NCBI GenBank assembly: GCA_003952965.2
Contig: CM025853.1
Span: 32,267,311 to 32,331,310 of the forward strand
Length of the DNA: 64,000 nt
Source of the DNA: Morella rubra
Taxonomy: Eukaryota; Streptophyta; Magnoliopsida; Fagales; Myricaceae
Direction of reading: 5' to 3'
The translations under genes were made by a program, and so were the position numbers. The notes beneath the pieces are model-generated. The model saw only the letters and a list, made by a program, of their open reading frames with translations. It searched no databases and was not told the origin of the DNA. Of the stretch, positions 37,331 to 50,056 are shown piece after piece (within the stretch, counting starts at the first letter, position 1; the number at the start of each line of letters is the position of its first letter).

Positions 37331-40300
37331 ATGCTGGGTCCCGGAATCCTAGGGTTTCAGAGCATCCTCTTGGCCCTAATTTGTGCTGTTTGTCTCGTGA
37401 TTCGCCACAAGTGGAAGGATGCGGCGGCGAAGAAGGAGGAGATCATGAGGCTGGTCGCTATGGCGTCCGAGGAGGCCGCCATGGCTGAGGTCGTGGCTAC
37501 CGTTGAGTACACTGCGATGCCGGTTGTTCGACGCTACCAGTGTGCTGTCTGCTATAGCCCCACCACTATGCGTTGCTCTCAGTGCAAGGCAGTCAGATAC
37601 TGGTTCGTCCTTCCAAAACCCTCTCATGCTCCTAGCTGTTTTTCCCGATATATTGGACTTTTGTGCTCGTGTATTTGCTTGTAATTCCAAAATTGTGGGT
37701 GTTGGAGATTGAATTGGTTTTTGGGGGCCTTAGATTCTAGTTTCAAGAAGTCTCGATGCTTCCAACTTGTTTGTTAGGGATGGTGAGTTTGTATTTCGGA
37801 TTTTGGTTGTCAAAGTTATTAGTTTGGCCTTAGGTTTGTCTTAGGGTGCAAAAAACAAAAGTATGAGGCGAATGAACGGCTTGGAAATGGGAAAGTTAAG
37901 AGATATTGACGTCAGAAGCTGACTTGGTGTATTGTTTGACCAAGTCTTTGCAACCTTTTTAGGCTTTTTGGTGTATTTATATTTAGGATTTTCAGAATTA
38001 GTTTTTGTTATATTTACGAAATTAACATGCGGTGACGGGAGATACTAGCACGTAGAGTTGATAGAAGAAAGTGCTCTCGTTTAAGGGTGGGCCTGGGGCT
38101 CACACCAATAATGTTCATACACTCATCTCCTGCTTGCTTAGCAAAAACATTATCAGAGGTTTGACTTGCGGACATTATGGCTTTGAACATAGTTTGCCTC
38201 TAATAGTTTCTGCTAGATCATATTATTTATGTGGAAAAACCTGTAAATATTTATGCTACTAAAAAAGTCGTGATAAGAAACACCTACAAAGATTCAGATA
38301 AAAGTCTCTGGTATTGCTCTTTTTTCCCATACGTAAAGCTATAATGGGTATTGACTACAAAATTTGCTTTGCTATAGTTCGGGCAAGTGCCAGATTATGC
38401 ATTGGAGACAAGGTCACAAAGATGAATGTTGTCGTCAATTTGGCACCACGGAGTTTGAAGATCGAAGTGACTGTGGTGAGAAAGCAATATTGGAAAAACA
38501 GTCTGACATTTATGGTAATGATGCTGGAATAGGAGAATCTGCTCCCTTGTCTCTTTTTTAACATAAAGCTTCACTTATGATGGCTGATGATTATCATCTG
38601 GCCTTGTGCAGATAACAAGGAACTACAGTCTGGTTTTCCATATTCTGGTGCCTCGGCGTCTGCTGGTATCTCTCCATCTCATGGTGGAAGTGACTCATCT
38701 GATGATATTTCTTCCAATCACATCATGAGGTCTGGCGCAATTAACAGATCAGAGATACCCCTTGCTGATGATTTTGGCCCTGATGGGCTTGCTACAACCT
38801 CTAGCTTTACTGAGAGGGAACTAGCTAAGTCATTCTCTACAGTGTCTACGAATTCGGTAACATTTGTAGATAGTACTTCTTGTGCAAGTAGATCAAATAA
38901 GATGAAATCTGGTCATATCGATGAAGCAGTTGACTTCATAGCAAAAATTTCTAAAACCCAGCCGTTTATTGCTGATGATGTGAAGCCAAAATGTATGGGC
39001 AGTAGTAAGCCCATCGGAGGATCTTCTTCAGCAGGAAAGTTAGCTTCAGATCTGTCTAAGTTTAGGCGCTCGCCATCCTGGGGCTGTTCAGTGTCAGATT
39101 CTGGAGAGGATGATGGAGAAGATAGTTCTGAGTTATTGAAGTGTGAAGAAGTCAGGTCTTGGTCTTTGAAACCTTCTAGTGATCATCCATCTTCAGCGAG
39201 TGGGGGGCATGCCATTTATGATTCCAAGTCCACAAAAATTGATGGTTGTCATGCAGTATCTTCGAAGGTTGGTAGCATCCCCGGCTTACCACAAGATTTT
39301 CGTAATGGCTTGAAAGTATCAATGCGCAAAGTCGTACAGCAATTTAGGCCCTCAAAGGAGTCAAAGCACAAACTGTCAGGTCTTGGGAATGATTTGACTG
39401 GAAAGCAAAATTGCAAGGTTATTTACAAGTAATTGTGTGTTTTTTTTTTATAGCGTCATTATTCTCTGTGATAAGTCTTTGAACTTTTTCCCAAATATTT
39501 GCTTCTCTTTTGACAGATGGTCTTTCCATACGACCTGTTCATGAAACTTTACAGTTGTGATAAGGTGGAATTGCACCCATTTGGCCTTATAAATTGTGGG
39601 AACAGGTGATATAGATTTCTTCCTGATTCTGACCTATTAGCATATAAATTAATATTTGAAGTTGTAAGCAAAGGTGAACTCTTACGTCTTTCTGTGGGGT
39701 TGAGTATAAGCCTCAATTCTAATGTATAGATCTCATAATTTTGCCCAAAGCTATAGTTTGTAAGTATATTTTCCTGGTGTTAAACAGCTGTTATATTAAA
39801 GTAGAACTGATTGCTTCTTCTGAGAAGAACGAAATATTGTAAACAAGAGTTATCTTATTTCCATAGTAATTTCTCACTTCCAATTCTGGTGGTCAGTCTG
39901 CGCCACATACCCGTTGCTGGAGTGGGATGCTTTATCTTGCAAGTTGTGTATTGTATCTATATGTATACGTTGGCAGCCTTCTGCAAAAAGCTCCTCTCTC
40001 TCTATCTACTAATACATCTTTTTCAGGCCGAACACAAGTATTATAAGAACACAGAAACATCCTTCCCATCTTTCTCTTTCTGTCTATCTCAATATTTTTG
40101 CTGGTCTGAAGTTGTGTTTCCCTTCATTGTAATTATTCTTTGCTATTTTTGCTAATAATCTGCTTCCTTTGCACTTCTGCAGCTGTTATGCTAATGCTGT
40201 GCTCCAGTGCCTGGCATTTACTCGGCCTCTTTCTACCTATCTTTTTCACGGGCTTCATTCTAAAATCATGCAAGTTATTTCTTTATGATTAAGCTGTGAC

Positions 40301-43300
40301 TCATGACATGATCTCAATTGTTAAACAATGTTGCTCAATAACTTTCTGATTTTCAGTGTGCATCTTTTTCCCAGGCCGAAAGAAGGGGTGGTGTTTTATC
40401 TGTGAGTTTGAATGTCTAATTCAGAAGGCGAGGGAAGGCTGTTCCCCTTTGTCTCCCATTGGGATACTATCCAGAATAGATAAAATTGGAAGTAATCTTG
40501 GTCATGGGAAGGAAGAAGACGCCCATGAATTTTTGAGGTAAGCTATCTGAAAAAGTTGACCATTGGATTTGTAAATTGTCATGTAAGATTCTATCTTATT
40601 TTCTTTTGTGCATCCTTATATGTGTAGCACATGATCAGTTACTAAGATGACAGGTATGCTGTTGATACGATGCAATATGTTTGCCTCAAGGAAGCTGGGA
40701 ATGGGGGTCCAGTGGCAGAAGAAACAACTCTAGTTGGCCTGACTTTTGGGGGTTACCTTCGATCAAAGGTTGTTCCTTGTATTGATGATACTAATTGATT
40801 CTTCACTTAAGCACAAAGTTGTTCTGGTGTTGGTAATAATTTTCTATCTTTGGGCTGCCATGACTGGATTCTCAGATAAAGTGCATGAAGTGCCTTGGCA
40901 AATCTGAGCGGTCTGAGCGGATAATGGATCTTACTGTTGAGATAGATGGTGACATTGGAACCCTTGAGGAGGCTCTTGCGCAATTTACAGCTACTGAAAT
41001 CCTGGACAGAGATAACAAGTACTATTGTGGCAGGTTGGGTTAATTTGCATTTAACACTGTGCTCAGTACACTCAATTCTCTTGTAACAAGAAAAATCCTG
41101 TATTCTTCTTTCCCTTGTTAAACATCTGATCTTCATACCGAGACCTATATTGTGTTACACAGCTGTGGTTTTATGCCCCCCTTTTGTTTTTGTTTTTTGG
41201 TTTTCTTCTTGGGTTAGGGTTTGAATGTGTAGGACTGAGGAAATCGTTTGTTGTGTTAGATAGTTAGACATCTTATATTGTTTTTGTGCAACCAACTTTG
41301 TTGAGTTATTATTATTGAGGTATTTTCCAAGCTTTTATGTGTTTGCTTTCATTCATTTTGTCTGCATTGCTTTTTTTTCTTTCAGCAGGTGCTTAGTTGT
41401 CCGCATTAGGAATAGGGTTTGTATTTTGAAGCCCTTGGATGAATTATTTTGTGAAGTTATGTTAGTTGGATGTACATAATGGAGATTTTGATGGAATTTT
41501 TTTCTGAGGTTTTTGTATGTTTGGTATGCAAGAACATCTAGCAAGTTTCGAACTTTATCCCAATGACTAATCCAACAAACTGAGACAAACTCACTGCTTA
41601 CTGTTTCTGCATTTTCGTGTTTAGCGAAATTTCGGAGTTTGGTTATGATCTATGAAGAGTTATGGTTAGGTTATTTCGGCTATTTGAACAGTCTTTATAG
41701 TTTTCCTTTTCAAAATTCTTTAGTTTTCAGTTAGTGGATGAAATTATATGATCATTTGGGTTATTTTCTAATTAATTTTCCTTCCACAATTGATTTGATC
41801 TAGGTGTAAATCCTATGAGAGGGCGAAAAAGAAGTTGACGATATTGGAGGTGCCAAATATTTTGACAATCGTGCTGAAGCGATTTCGGGTACATTGGTCA
41901 TTTTTGTTTTGTTTTTGTTCTCTCCAGCCGTTTTTTCTAATGGAAATTCTAATGTTTTTGCTACAATCCCTTACAGTCTGGTAACTTTGAGAAGTTGAAC
42001 AAACCAATTCAGTTTCCTGAGGTCCTTGACATGACCCCGTATATCGATGGCATATGTGATGCATCTCCTTTGTACAGTCTTTATGCAGTGGTGGTTCATT
42101 TGGATATCATGAATGCTGCGTTTTCTGGTCACTATGTGTGTTATGTGAAGAACATCAATGGGGAGTGGTTCAGGATAGATGATAGCACAGTAAGTTCTGT
42201 TGGTATCAGTACATATTTAATTCTGTTGGTTTTGCTGGCGTTGCTTTATCTAATTTTTTCTCTTTTTTTTTTTTTTTTCCTTTGTTGTGTAAATATTCCT
42301 TTTTTCTTTGGATTTGGAAAACAGGTTCTTTATGTTTTATTGAACCATTGAGGGTTATCAGAGCTTTGTGGTACTTAAGTGCTGCTGCTAACTACCAAAA
42401 TCTGCTTGCATCTTAGATGGAAGGCAAAACTTATTGGAGATATTTATTCAATAATATACAAGTGTGCTTTTTTGCCCATCTTGCATATTATTCTTTTGGA
42501 TGGAAACTTCCTCGAGAATAGTGTCAGTGGGTGTCTAGTTGATACTCTTGTTTTCTTGGAGTTTGTAGTCTCTAGATAATAGAATTTTGCATTTACTTGT
42601 ATCTAGAATATTGGGCTGGAGTTGTATGATCTAATTTTAGAGCTGACCGATGGCACCATTACTTGTATAGGTAGAACCTGTGGAAGTGGAGAGGGTTTTG
42701 TTAGAAGGGGCGTACATGCTCCTTTATGCTAGGTAATATTCCTGTGGGCCTCAACTTACTTAATCTCATTCGTAATTTTCTTTGGGATAATGTGGTTTTT
42801 GAATGGTATTACTTTTTGTTACTAGGCGCTCTCCACGAGCCCCAGCTTTCATAAGGAACAATGGGGTGTCTCACGGCGGATGGTTAAAGAAAAGACACTT
42901 GGAAGCTGTTCCTTCCAGCCCTACATCCAAAACAGAGTCTAATGCTATGCAAGCCAAGGGGAAGGTTGGAAGAAAATACAATCAACCATTCCATCCAGAG
43001 GATTGGAGATACTATTCGATGCGAAGTATTCCTGCAGTGGATTCATTAAGTGAGAGCTCTTCCCTTTTCAGCAGCTCAGATGCCAGTTCGTGCAGCACCG
43101 CAAGCATCAAGGACTCTGCGAGCACCGGAGACATGTCCGATTACATATTTGGTGAAGTGGGACCCAGTTGGTACAGCCAGTATGGGCTTCCATCGGACTC
43201 AGTCTCATCTTCCTCCTACACAAACTTTGATGAAGATTCAGAACTGGACAATAACATTTGGAGGCTACCATCCTGGGGGAATGGTTGGAGAGAGGTTTTG

Positions 43301-43492
43301 GATGGGGATGGAAACTCCACAATTTTGTATACTGACACAAGTAGACACTGTAGAAAGTCTAGCGGCCAGTTTGGTAGTAATAGTGCTTGTAGGGACTCGG
43401 AGCAATTTGGCTTTGCAAACCCCTATATTGTAAATTCTGGTGTATCATTAAGAAGAGTAAATGGTGCTAGATCGGCTCAAACGTTTTCTTGA
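37331..43492 (+). CDS. Ubiquitin-specific protease with MYND finger, UBP16-like
   Basis: Twelve exons: 37331-37602, 38378-38514, 38612-39417, 39517-39605, 40183-40269, 40375-40537, 40654-40768, 40876-41033, 41804-41888, 41977-42189, 42671-42732, 42826-43492, about 950 aa. An N-terminal membrane segment (ILLALICAVCLVI) precedes a MYND zinc finger at about residues 71-108 (CAVC, CSQC, CSGKCQIMHWRQGHKDEC). A long Ser-rich linker lies mostly in exon 3. The USP Cys box is GLINCGNSCYANAVLQCLA with the catalytic Cys near residue 436; a CKC/CRCK zinc-binding pair and the His box FSGHYVCYVKN follow. It should cleave ubiquitin from proteins. Oddity: exon 5 uses a GC donor (AT|GCAAGT), and the exon lengths leave one surplus base at that junction, so the frame closes only if one A of AAAA near 40262 is absent. 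This is either a sequence error or a real lesion. Confidence 0.9.
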
Positions 43493-43844
43493 GGTTTGAG
43501 TTGAAAGTCAGCATTGTTGTTTATGGCATAAGAAGAAGGAAAAAAAAAAAAAAAATCAAATTCTTTTTTCTCCCTAGCTCTGTGTTTCAGGTGCTGATCC
43601 ATTATCTTTGTGTGTATTTTTGTAGTATATACTTTGCCAATGGCTGAAATTTTCACATCTGGACACTATTTTGAATATTTTCAAGACCAACCAATTGTCT
43701 CGGTCCCCCAAAATAAAAATGAAAGAGAAGTAAATCCGAAGCTGCCGGCGATACCAAGATAGTAACGACAGCGTTCGGATTTGCTGTCCAGTAGCAATTT
43801 CCGGGGCCATTGACCCCCAAGTAATAGGCATAAAACAGAGCCAA
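43493..43844. other. Gap between UBP16-like and IMPACT-like genes
   Basis: Only about 350 bp separate the two plus-strand genes. It holds the 3' UTR of the first (with an A run near 43541-43555) and the promoter and leader of the second. No separate gene was seen. Confidence 0.6.
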
Positions 43845-46021
43845 ATGCCAAGTGCCACCATAACACCCAGCTACCGCCACTACCAGAAGTTAAACCACCG
43901 TTTCTCCACCTCACTCTTCGCTCTCGCCGGAGCAAGAAGAGCCATGGTCGCTAATGGCAGCAGCAGCCGCAGCAGTGGCAACGCAGGTGCAGGTGCGTAC
44001 ACGACCATCAAAGAGAGAGTGACATTCGAGAGAGAAATCAAGAAGAGCAAATTCATCGCCATCGCTGGCCCCATCTCCGACGAGCGTTCAGCCCTTTCCT
44101 TCCTCTCTCTGGTTCTCATTCTATCTCCCTCTTTTGTTCTTCCTCTTCCAACTATATGCTAAATTTCCAAGAATTCGGTCGGGTTAAATAACATTCTCAA
44201 TTTTTGCAATTAATAGCACACTTCCATAGCGACCTGTCATCTCTTTTTTCAATTTATACACTTTCACCTTGTTTATTTGTGCCTTTGCGATTTTGGTTTC
44301 ATTGAATCGTTAATCTGTCGAATGAAGCGGAGATGATCGAATTTTCTTTGTTGATTTTTAGGTCCGAGATCCACGAGCCACTCACAACTGCTGGGCGTAT
44401 AAGGTACCCTATTAAATACTGTTCCTTTGTTAATGACCCTAACTGGTTTCGCTTCTGAAAAAGAAAAGAAAAAGAAAAGAAAAGAAAAAACAGTTTATCT
44501 GCCTTAAAGTGGATGTAAACTGCCTGACTACTTATGGGGTATAGATGAGGATTACGTTAAGGGTTTCTGCGTTAGATTTACAGTTTTAACAGTCTCATTA
44601 AGTTTTTATTGCCACAACGGTTGTTGGATCCATCATTTTGCTTTTAAGACTGTTCTCATCACATCTCACTGGCGTGCAACAGAGTATTGGATCCCAATGA
44701 AGAGACAGATCATGAAAAGCATACAAGGGGTTCATGTTTGTAACAGTTCCCTCAATTTTGGCTGATGTGTGCGTGTTTTACATCTCAGGTGGGAGATCAG
44801 TACCGGTCTAATGATGATGGAGAACCGTCGAGCACAGCCGGAAAGCCTATACATTCTGCTATTGTTTCTTCAGGAATCGATAGAGTGATGGTGGTTGTGA
44901 TCAGGTAAATGTTTTCCCAAACTTCTTGTGAGTGTTTGATATCAAACATGTTATGTGCTTGTGCATCTACTGGAATTATGCGTTTAATTAAAAGAAAAAA
45001 ACTTCTCGTGATTGCTTGTGCCTGATAGTATATTATCTTTTATTCAGTTCGTGTGTGAGGATTCACAGCTTTTAAGTAAGTTTTGTTGTGTGCATGAGCT
45101 TAGGGTGGTTACTATTTTGTTGCAGTTGTCACATTGTTTAGTTAAATTAATCTAGGTATTTTGGAGGCATCAAACTAGGAACTGGCGGGCTGGTTAGGGC
45201 TTATGGAGGAGTCACATCAGAATGCCTGAGAAATGCCCCAACTTGTCTTGTGAAATCTAAGGTATTAGATTTCTTTCTAGGTTATTATCTGTCTTCACTT
45301 GTGATTGTTGCTGCATGGTAATCCACCTTATTAAGAAAAGTTTGTGATGTGAACTAGACATACATCATGGAATGTCGTTAATTAACTTTCATGTTCTTTG
45401 TCACTGGGCAATGGTAAATAACTTTCTTGGTAGGTTTAATTGTATTGGATATAATTGCAGGTTCCAATTGGGGTGGAGGTTCCATTTGATCTTTTGGGCA
45501 TCATATACCATCAGGTGATTTGGCATCCTATTTATTAGTCTTTTGTGTCTTGCCATGGTTTGAGTTGTGTACATGACAAAATTGGTCTGGAAAAGAAAAG
45601 TTTCTCTTCATTGCCTTTAAAGACATGCATTGTTATTGGTCGCCATCGGTCCCTGTCATTAAATTGTTTATGCACTGAGCAGCTGTTAGCAGCACATTTT
45701 GATAGTGTATCTTTTACTTTGATTCTCTTGTCTGCTCTCCTTTGTCTATCTCTTTCCTGATTTTTCTTAATCTCTTAAGAGTGGAAATTTTGCTAGATTA
45801 GCTTCCCATATTTTCAACAAGTTAATGATTATGCACTGATATCTTGTGCTTGCTATTTACAGTTACAATCTTTTCAAGTTGAAGACATCAAGCAGGATTA
45901 CGATACTGGTAAGGATGGCATCAGCATGGTCACTTTCAAAGTTGATTTTGACCAGGCTGATAAATTGGAGGAGGCTCTCAAAGCAAATTGTAGCCGAGAA
46001 TTAGAGTTTTACAAACACTGA
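43845..46021 (+). CDS. IMPACT/YigZ-family (UPF0029) protein
   Basis: Six exons: 43845-44111, 44362-44403, 44789-44904, 45156-45261, 45461-45514 and 45863-46021, totalling 744 bp (247 aa). All are GT-AG with matching phases. The UPF0029 core is visible as [47 protein letters not shown] and [18 protein letters not shown]; a second C-terminal domain (residues 180-247) follows. In animals and yeast, IMPACT/YIH1 proteins modulate GCN2, but they also have an N-terminal RWD domain that is absent here, so this gene is closer to bacterial YigZ and its role in plants is unclear. The first ATG gives a basic, Ser/Thr-rich N-terminus that could be an organelle targeting peptide. A second in-frame ATG at 43944 has much better initiation context. 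Confidence 0.92.
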
Positions 46022-47573
46022 GACCGACTTGGCCATGTCTAATATGTGCGTGCAACATTTTGAATGCTGTTGAACACATCATGAAGGCGGCAATTGAGGA
46101 CGTGGTATGTACTCTCCTTTTCTCCTCTTTTGCCCCTGTAATATGTTACGTCTCAGTACATGTGGAGATAAACACATCATTGGTTTATCTTTTGTTGGGG
46201 AAATCTACAAAAATTAATGGTAGCTGGATAAGATCACTGTAGAATGGTGCCAGAAAAGGTAGTTTGTAGCCTGATGTGTAAATAAATAAATGTACATGTG
46301 ATAATCGGTTAATAAAGATATTACTATACTGCCATTTATTATTTCGTGGTCTTTGTTCTAAATTGGTTTTCTCTGTACTAAGCTTTAAATGCATTGCTAC
46401 ACTCATTTACTCGGAATGCTAGTAGTATTTCTTCTCCTCTCATAGATGGAGGTCTAGCGTTCAACTTGCTATGCTTGTGGGAACTATGGAGTCAACTTAG
46501 CAAAGAAGATGGAGGGGATGAGAAAGCTCCATCAAAGTTATGAACAATACGCTGTCCTTTTTAGTTTGTTTGATCTTAATATATGACTACTTTTTTGGGT
46601 AACTTTGAGTCATTGATCCCTTGCAAATTAGTAGTTGAACTTGAACTTTTGTCGTATACAAGTTCTTGTTTGTACTTCAGGAAGAGTGCCAACATTTGCT
46701 GAGAGTAATTAAGAGCAAAGAAATTCTACTTGCGAGTAGAATTGGGAACTGAATTAGTATCAGTAACCTGAGGTTGGTCTATGGATTTAAGATAAAAGGA
46801 AAAGTTTTGCATGAATTGGATCATCCTATTATAGTAAGGATTGAGGCATGACACTAGAAGGTGCTTACCCGTCCAATCCATACGTGTCAACATGTGCAAG
46901 TGTACGGGTGTCACTTAAAGCACCTTGACTTTGAGAAGTTAGTCGGTTCCTAGTTGGTAACCCCACTTTCCTCCTCAGAGCATGTTTCGTACATTCCATC
47001 CTTCGCATCCTTTTTATTTTACCCCCCTTTACTCTATGCATAAGCGCCAGCGGCGGTATTAGGTTTGACCAAGTCTCGAACTGGTAAGTACTGAAGTTTA
47101 ATCTCTACTATCTCTTTGTCCATAGATAATTAATTTTTCGTGATTAGTGATTAGTGTAGCTAGTTGCCAATTCCTTCAACATTTTGATAATTTTATACTC
47201 TACTGCGTTTGCATTTTTTTATTTGGGAATAAACAAGTCCGATGATAGGAATTTTCGAGATTAGGCCACGACCGGATTGTCTCATATTTTTTGGACTGGA
47301 AAGATGAGACTAGGAGGAGATGGAAAAACACTCTTAGATCTGCTTAAAAGAAAAGTAAAAATTACATGGAGAAACATAAAGCTCTGCGGACAGTTCCACA
47401 AAATGACTTCATTTATTTTATCCAATATACATAGACACATAGACTAAAGCCACAAAACCCCGACAGTACCAAACCATGATCCATGGACTCCTGGGCCTCC
47501 TCCTTCACATCCAGGTATAATTTATTAAGTGTAGAAGTGAAGGCAGAACCGTAAGATGTAAAGGGCTACTCGG
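46022..47573. other. Intergenic, no gene seen
   Basis: The start is likely 3' UTR of the IMPACT-like gene (AATAAA-like signals near 46280-46310). The end is likely 3' UTR of the first proline-rich gene. Nothing else was recognised. Confidence 0.5.
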
Positions 47574-48227
47574 TCAGTTTGGTGGGGTCTCGAAGTGGGA
47601 AGGGATGACTGGCGATTCTAATGGAATGGGAAATGAAGGAATCCTTGTTGGGATAGTAGGTGACAGAGTCGCTGACAATGGAGGTAGTACTTTAACAGTT
47701 GGATCTGTAGACATGCCTGGAGACGTTGGATTTGCCGATAGAAGTGATGGCGATATCGACTTCTGCAGAGTTGCTAGAGTCGGCAGCGCAGGTATCTGGG
47801 CATCGGGCAGCAGTGGCAAGGTGGGTTTTGGCAGCGTTCGGTGAGACGGGACTTGGGTACTTGGTAAAAGTGGCTTTGGTTGGGGCCTTCGTGCCGGCAG
47901 AGGATTGGTGGGCGATTGTGGCAATATGGTTCCAATTTGTTGTGGCTGCCAGGGCATTTGGGGGCTTGTCGGATCCGTTAGAGCAGGTCGAGTCAGCTTT
48001 CCTGGAAGATGTGGGAACCGTGCAAACCGCGGCAAAGGCAATACTAGGGATGAGGCTGAATCACGAAACGTTGCCTTGGGCAGAGATGCCACCGGGGTTG
48101 GAACTGCTGATGTGTCCAAAAGCTGGCGAGCTACGACGCGCATATTGTTGCTTGCGAGTGCCAGTGCCAGTGCCAGTGCCAGTGCCAAAATCAGAGGCGC
48201 AGCGAAGATATGATTATGAAAAGCCAT
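47574..48227 (-). CDS. Secreted proline-rich protein 1 of cluster
   Basis: An intronless 217-residue frame. Residues 1-27 form a signal peptide whose hydrophobic core is an ALALALALALA run made by a hexanucleotide repeat. The mature part begins around RVVARQLLDTS (paralogs have SLAARHLL) and is built of irregular LPxLP, PSLPK and PTLP-type words, with over a quarter proline. The end IPSFPIPLESPVIP..ETPPN resembles the IPFLSPPPSN end of copy 3. Many plants have small apoplastic proteins of this make-up (PELPK-like or periaxin-like in automatic annotations), probably cell-wall associated and hydroxylated on proline. It is the leftmost of four same-strand paralogs at 47.5-54.9 kb. Function is not known. 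Confidence 0.8.
   Translation of the reverse strand: MAFHNHIFAAPLILALALALALALASNNMRVVARQLLDTSAVPTPVASLPKATFRDSASSLVLPLPRFARFPHLPGKLTRPALTDPTSPQMPWQPQQIGTILPQSPTNPLPARRPQPKPLLPSTQVPSHRTLPKPTLPLLPDAQIPALPTLATLQKSISPSLLSANPTSPGMSTDPTVKVLPPLSATLSPTIPTRIPSFPIPLESPVIPSHFETPPN
48157..48186. repeat. Hexanucleotide microsatellite (AGTGCC)5 in signal peptide
   Basis: Five perfect AGTGCC units (GGCACT on the coding strand) encode the alternating Ala-Leu core of the signal peptide of the proline-rich gene at 47574-48227. Unit gain or loss keeps the frame and changes hydrophobic length by two residues. Confidence 0.9.
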
Positions 48228-50056
48228 GCGGATAGCAGCACAAGGTTCAAAGAACTTAGCTTATACTTTGGGCAAGTGCTAGCGTCTCTTTTTGAAGAGC
48301 AGCAGGAATGCTTTGGGTTTTTATAAAGAAATATGTTGAAGAATAATCTAGGAATTTCGGAAGCAACACGTAGATTTGATGAGTCATAGCTGCTAGAATT
48401 TTAGAAGCATTGGTACCCTGGTTAACCTCCCTCCATTCATTGGTTGAAGTTTCGAAGACAGACTAACATTGACGAATGGCTTCAACCCAATGGGGGATCA
48501 ACTGAAGTAGAATGCCAATGGGCTATTTTGATATCGTGGCGCCAGCCAGATAGTTCAATTCAATCCAGATAGTGCCAGCCAGACATATATATGCTGCATT
48601 GCGTGCATGCCTATTCGTTTCATTTAAGGCCGTCACTTAGTGATTTCAATTGACGTCTTCATTTTATTCAGAGATATGCAAAATTAACTCTTGAGACCTA
48701 CAGGATGATTTTCTTTTATAGGAGGATTAATTAAAAAAATGTTGAAGTAATTAGGGAACCGTTGGCCGAGTCCTGAAGTAGTTCAGAAAACTGACTACTC
48801 GAAACGATGAGCAGCTCACAGTCGCACACAAACCATTAAGGAACTACAGAATCATATTCACGAATAAGACAATATGTAACAAACGGCACCAGTAAAATGT
48901 GAGATCTCCTGCACGTACGAGAAGCTCAAGTTGAAGGGGGCGCAGAGAGGAAAGGAATGGGTGGGGTAGTAGTCGGCATGTTGGGCATATATATATATAT
49001 GCAAGGGAGTAGAGGGGAGGGGAGGTATATAATTTCATCACAAAATTGATCATTTCTAACTAAACTCATGGCAGCAAATGAATTACTGGTTATCACACTG
49101 GACTCATCGATCGCAAATGGCAAAACATCAAATATGACTTTTTTGTTTGTCACAAGTATAATAAATCTCGTCTCTACAAAAACATATTTTAAACGTTTAG
49201 TGGCCAAATATGTCTGCCATGCTCCCACTGTTGTCATTAACGTTGCTTCGACATGTGTTGAGCTTAATTGGCACTTACGGATTAGGGTTTGCAAGGAACA
49301 AAAAGAAGTCCGCTCCATCAAAATTGTGAACCATGGCGCTGTGCTTTCTTAGCTTGTTTTAATCCAATTTAAGATTGATGAATAATGGCGATAAATTAAC
49401 TTCTAGTCTTAATTTTTGTTGCATATATATATTTGCTTATAACCTTCTTTATTTATCGCTGTGTGTTTCTTACGTATCTTGGTTTCATCTTTGTTTGGAA
49501 GGATATTGTGGCGTGAGATATTTCCGTTTGGATGAATATAGAGCTTGTTTGGTATTCGAATTTCACGTCATTGTCTCATCGATATCTTCGGTCTCCCGAG
49601 CCCTAGATGATATATATTTTGTGTTGCCGTCGTCCTTAAACATGCAGCTATATTTGTGTTTTGCGGCCTATATATTTTGAAGTTGGGCAATAAAAAGTTT
49701 CATCTTCAAGATACTACAATTAATGTCCAGATTATTTCCTATTCGTGGAACGTACTAGAATGACAAAGCACGAGAAGATCATATAATTCCAAGAACTCAT
49801 TTATATATATTTATAAATTACACATTTAGCTAGAGAGGAAGAGACATGAAATGCCCATTCTCATTCTCTAGGAAGTATACATTGACACATATACTAACCC
49901 CAGACAACTCAGACAGACTGATGGACTCCTCGGCCTCCTTGATATCCAAGTTCCATTTATTTATGGTATGAGTAAAAGCAGAACCACGGCATGGAAACGA
50001 CTACTACTAGTTCATAGTCAACGAATGACTGCGGACTTTTATGGAGCGGAGGGGCT
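48228..50056. other. Intergenic in the proline-rich cluster
   Basis: Holds the promoter of the first proline-rich gene at its left. From about 49440 it is part of the duplicated block shared with 53475 onward. Frames near 48840-49350 are not recognisable as genes. Confidence 0.5.
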
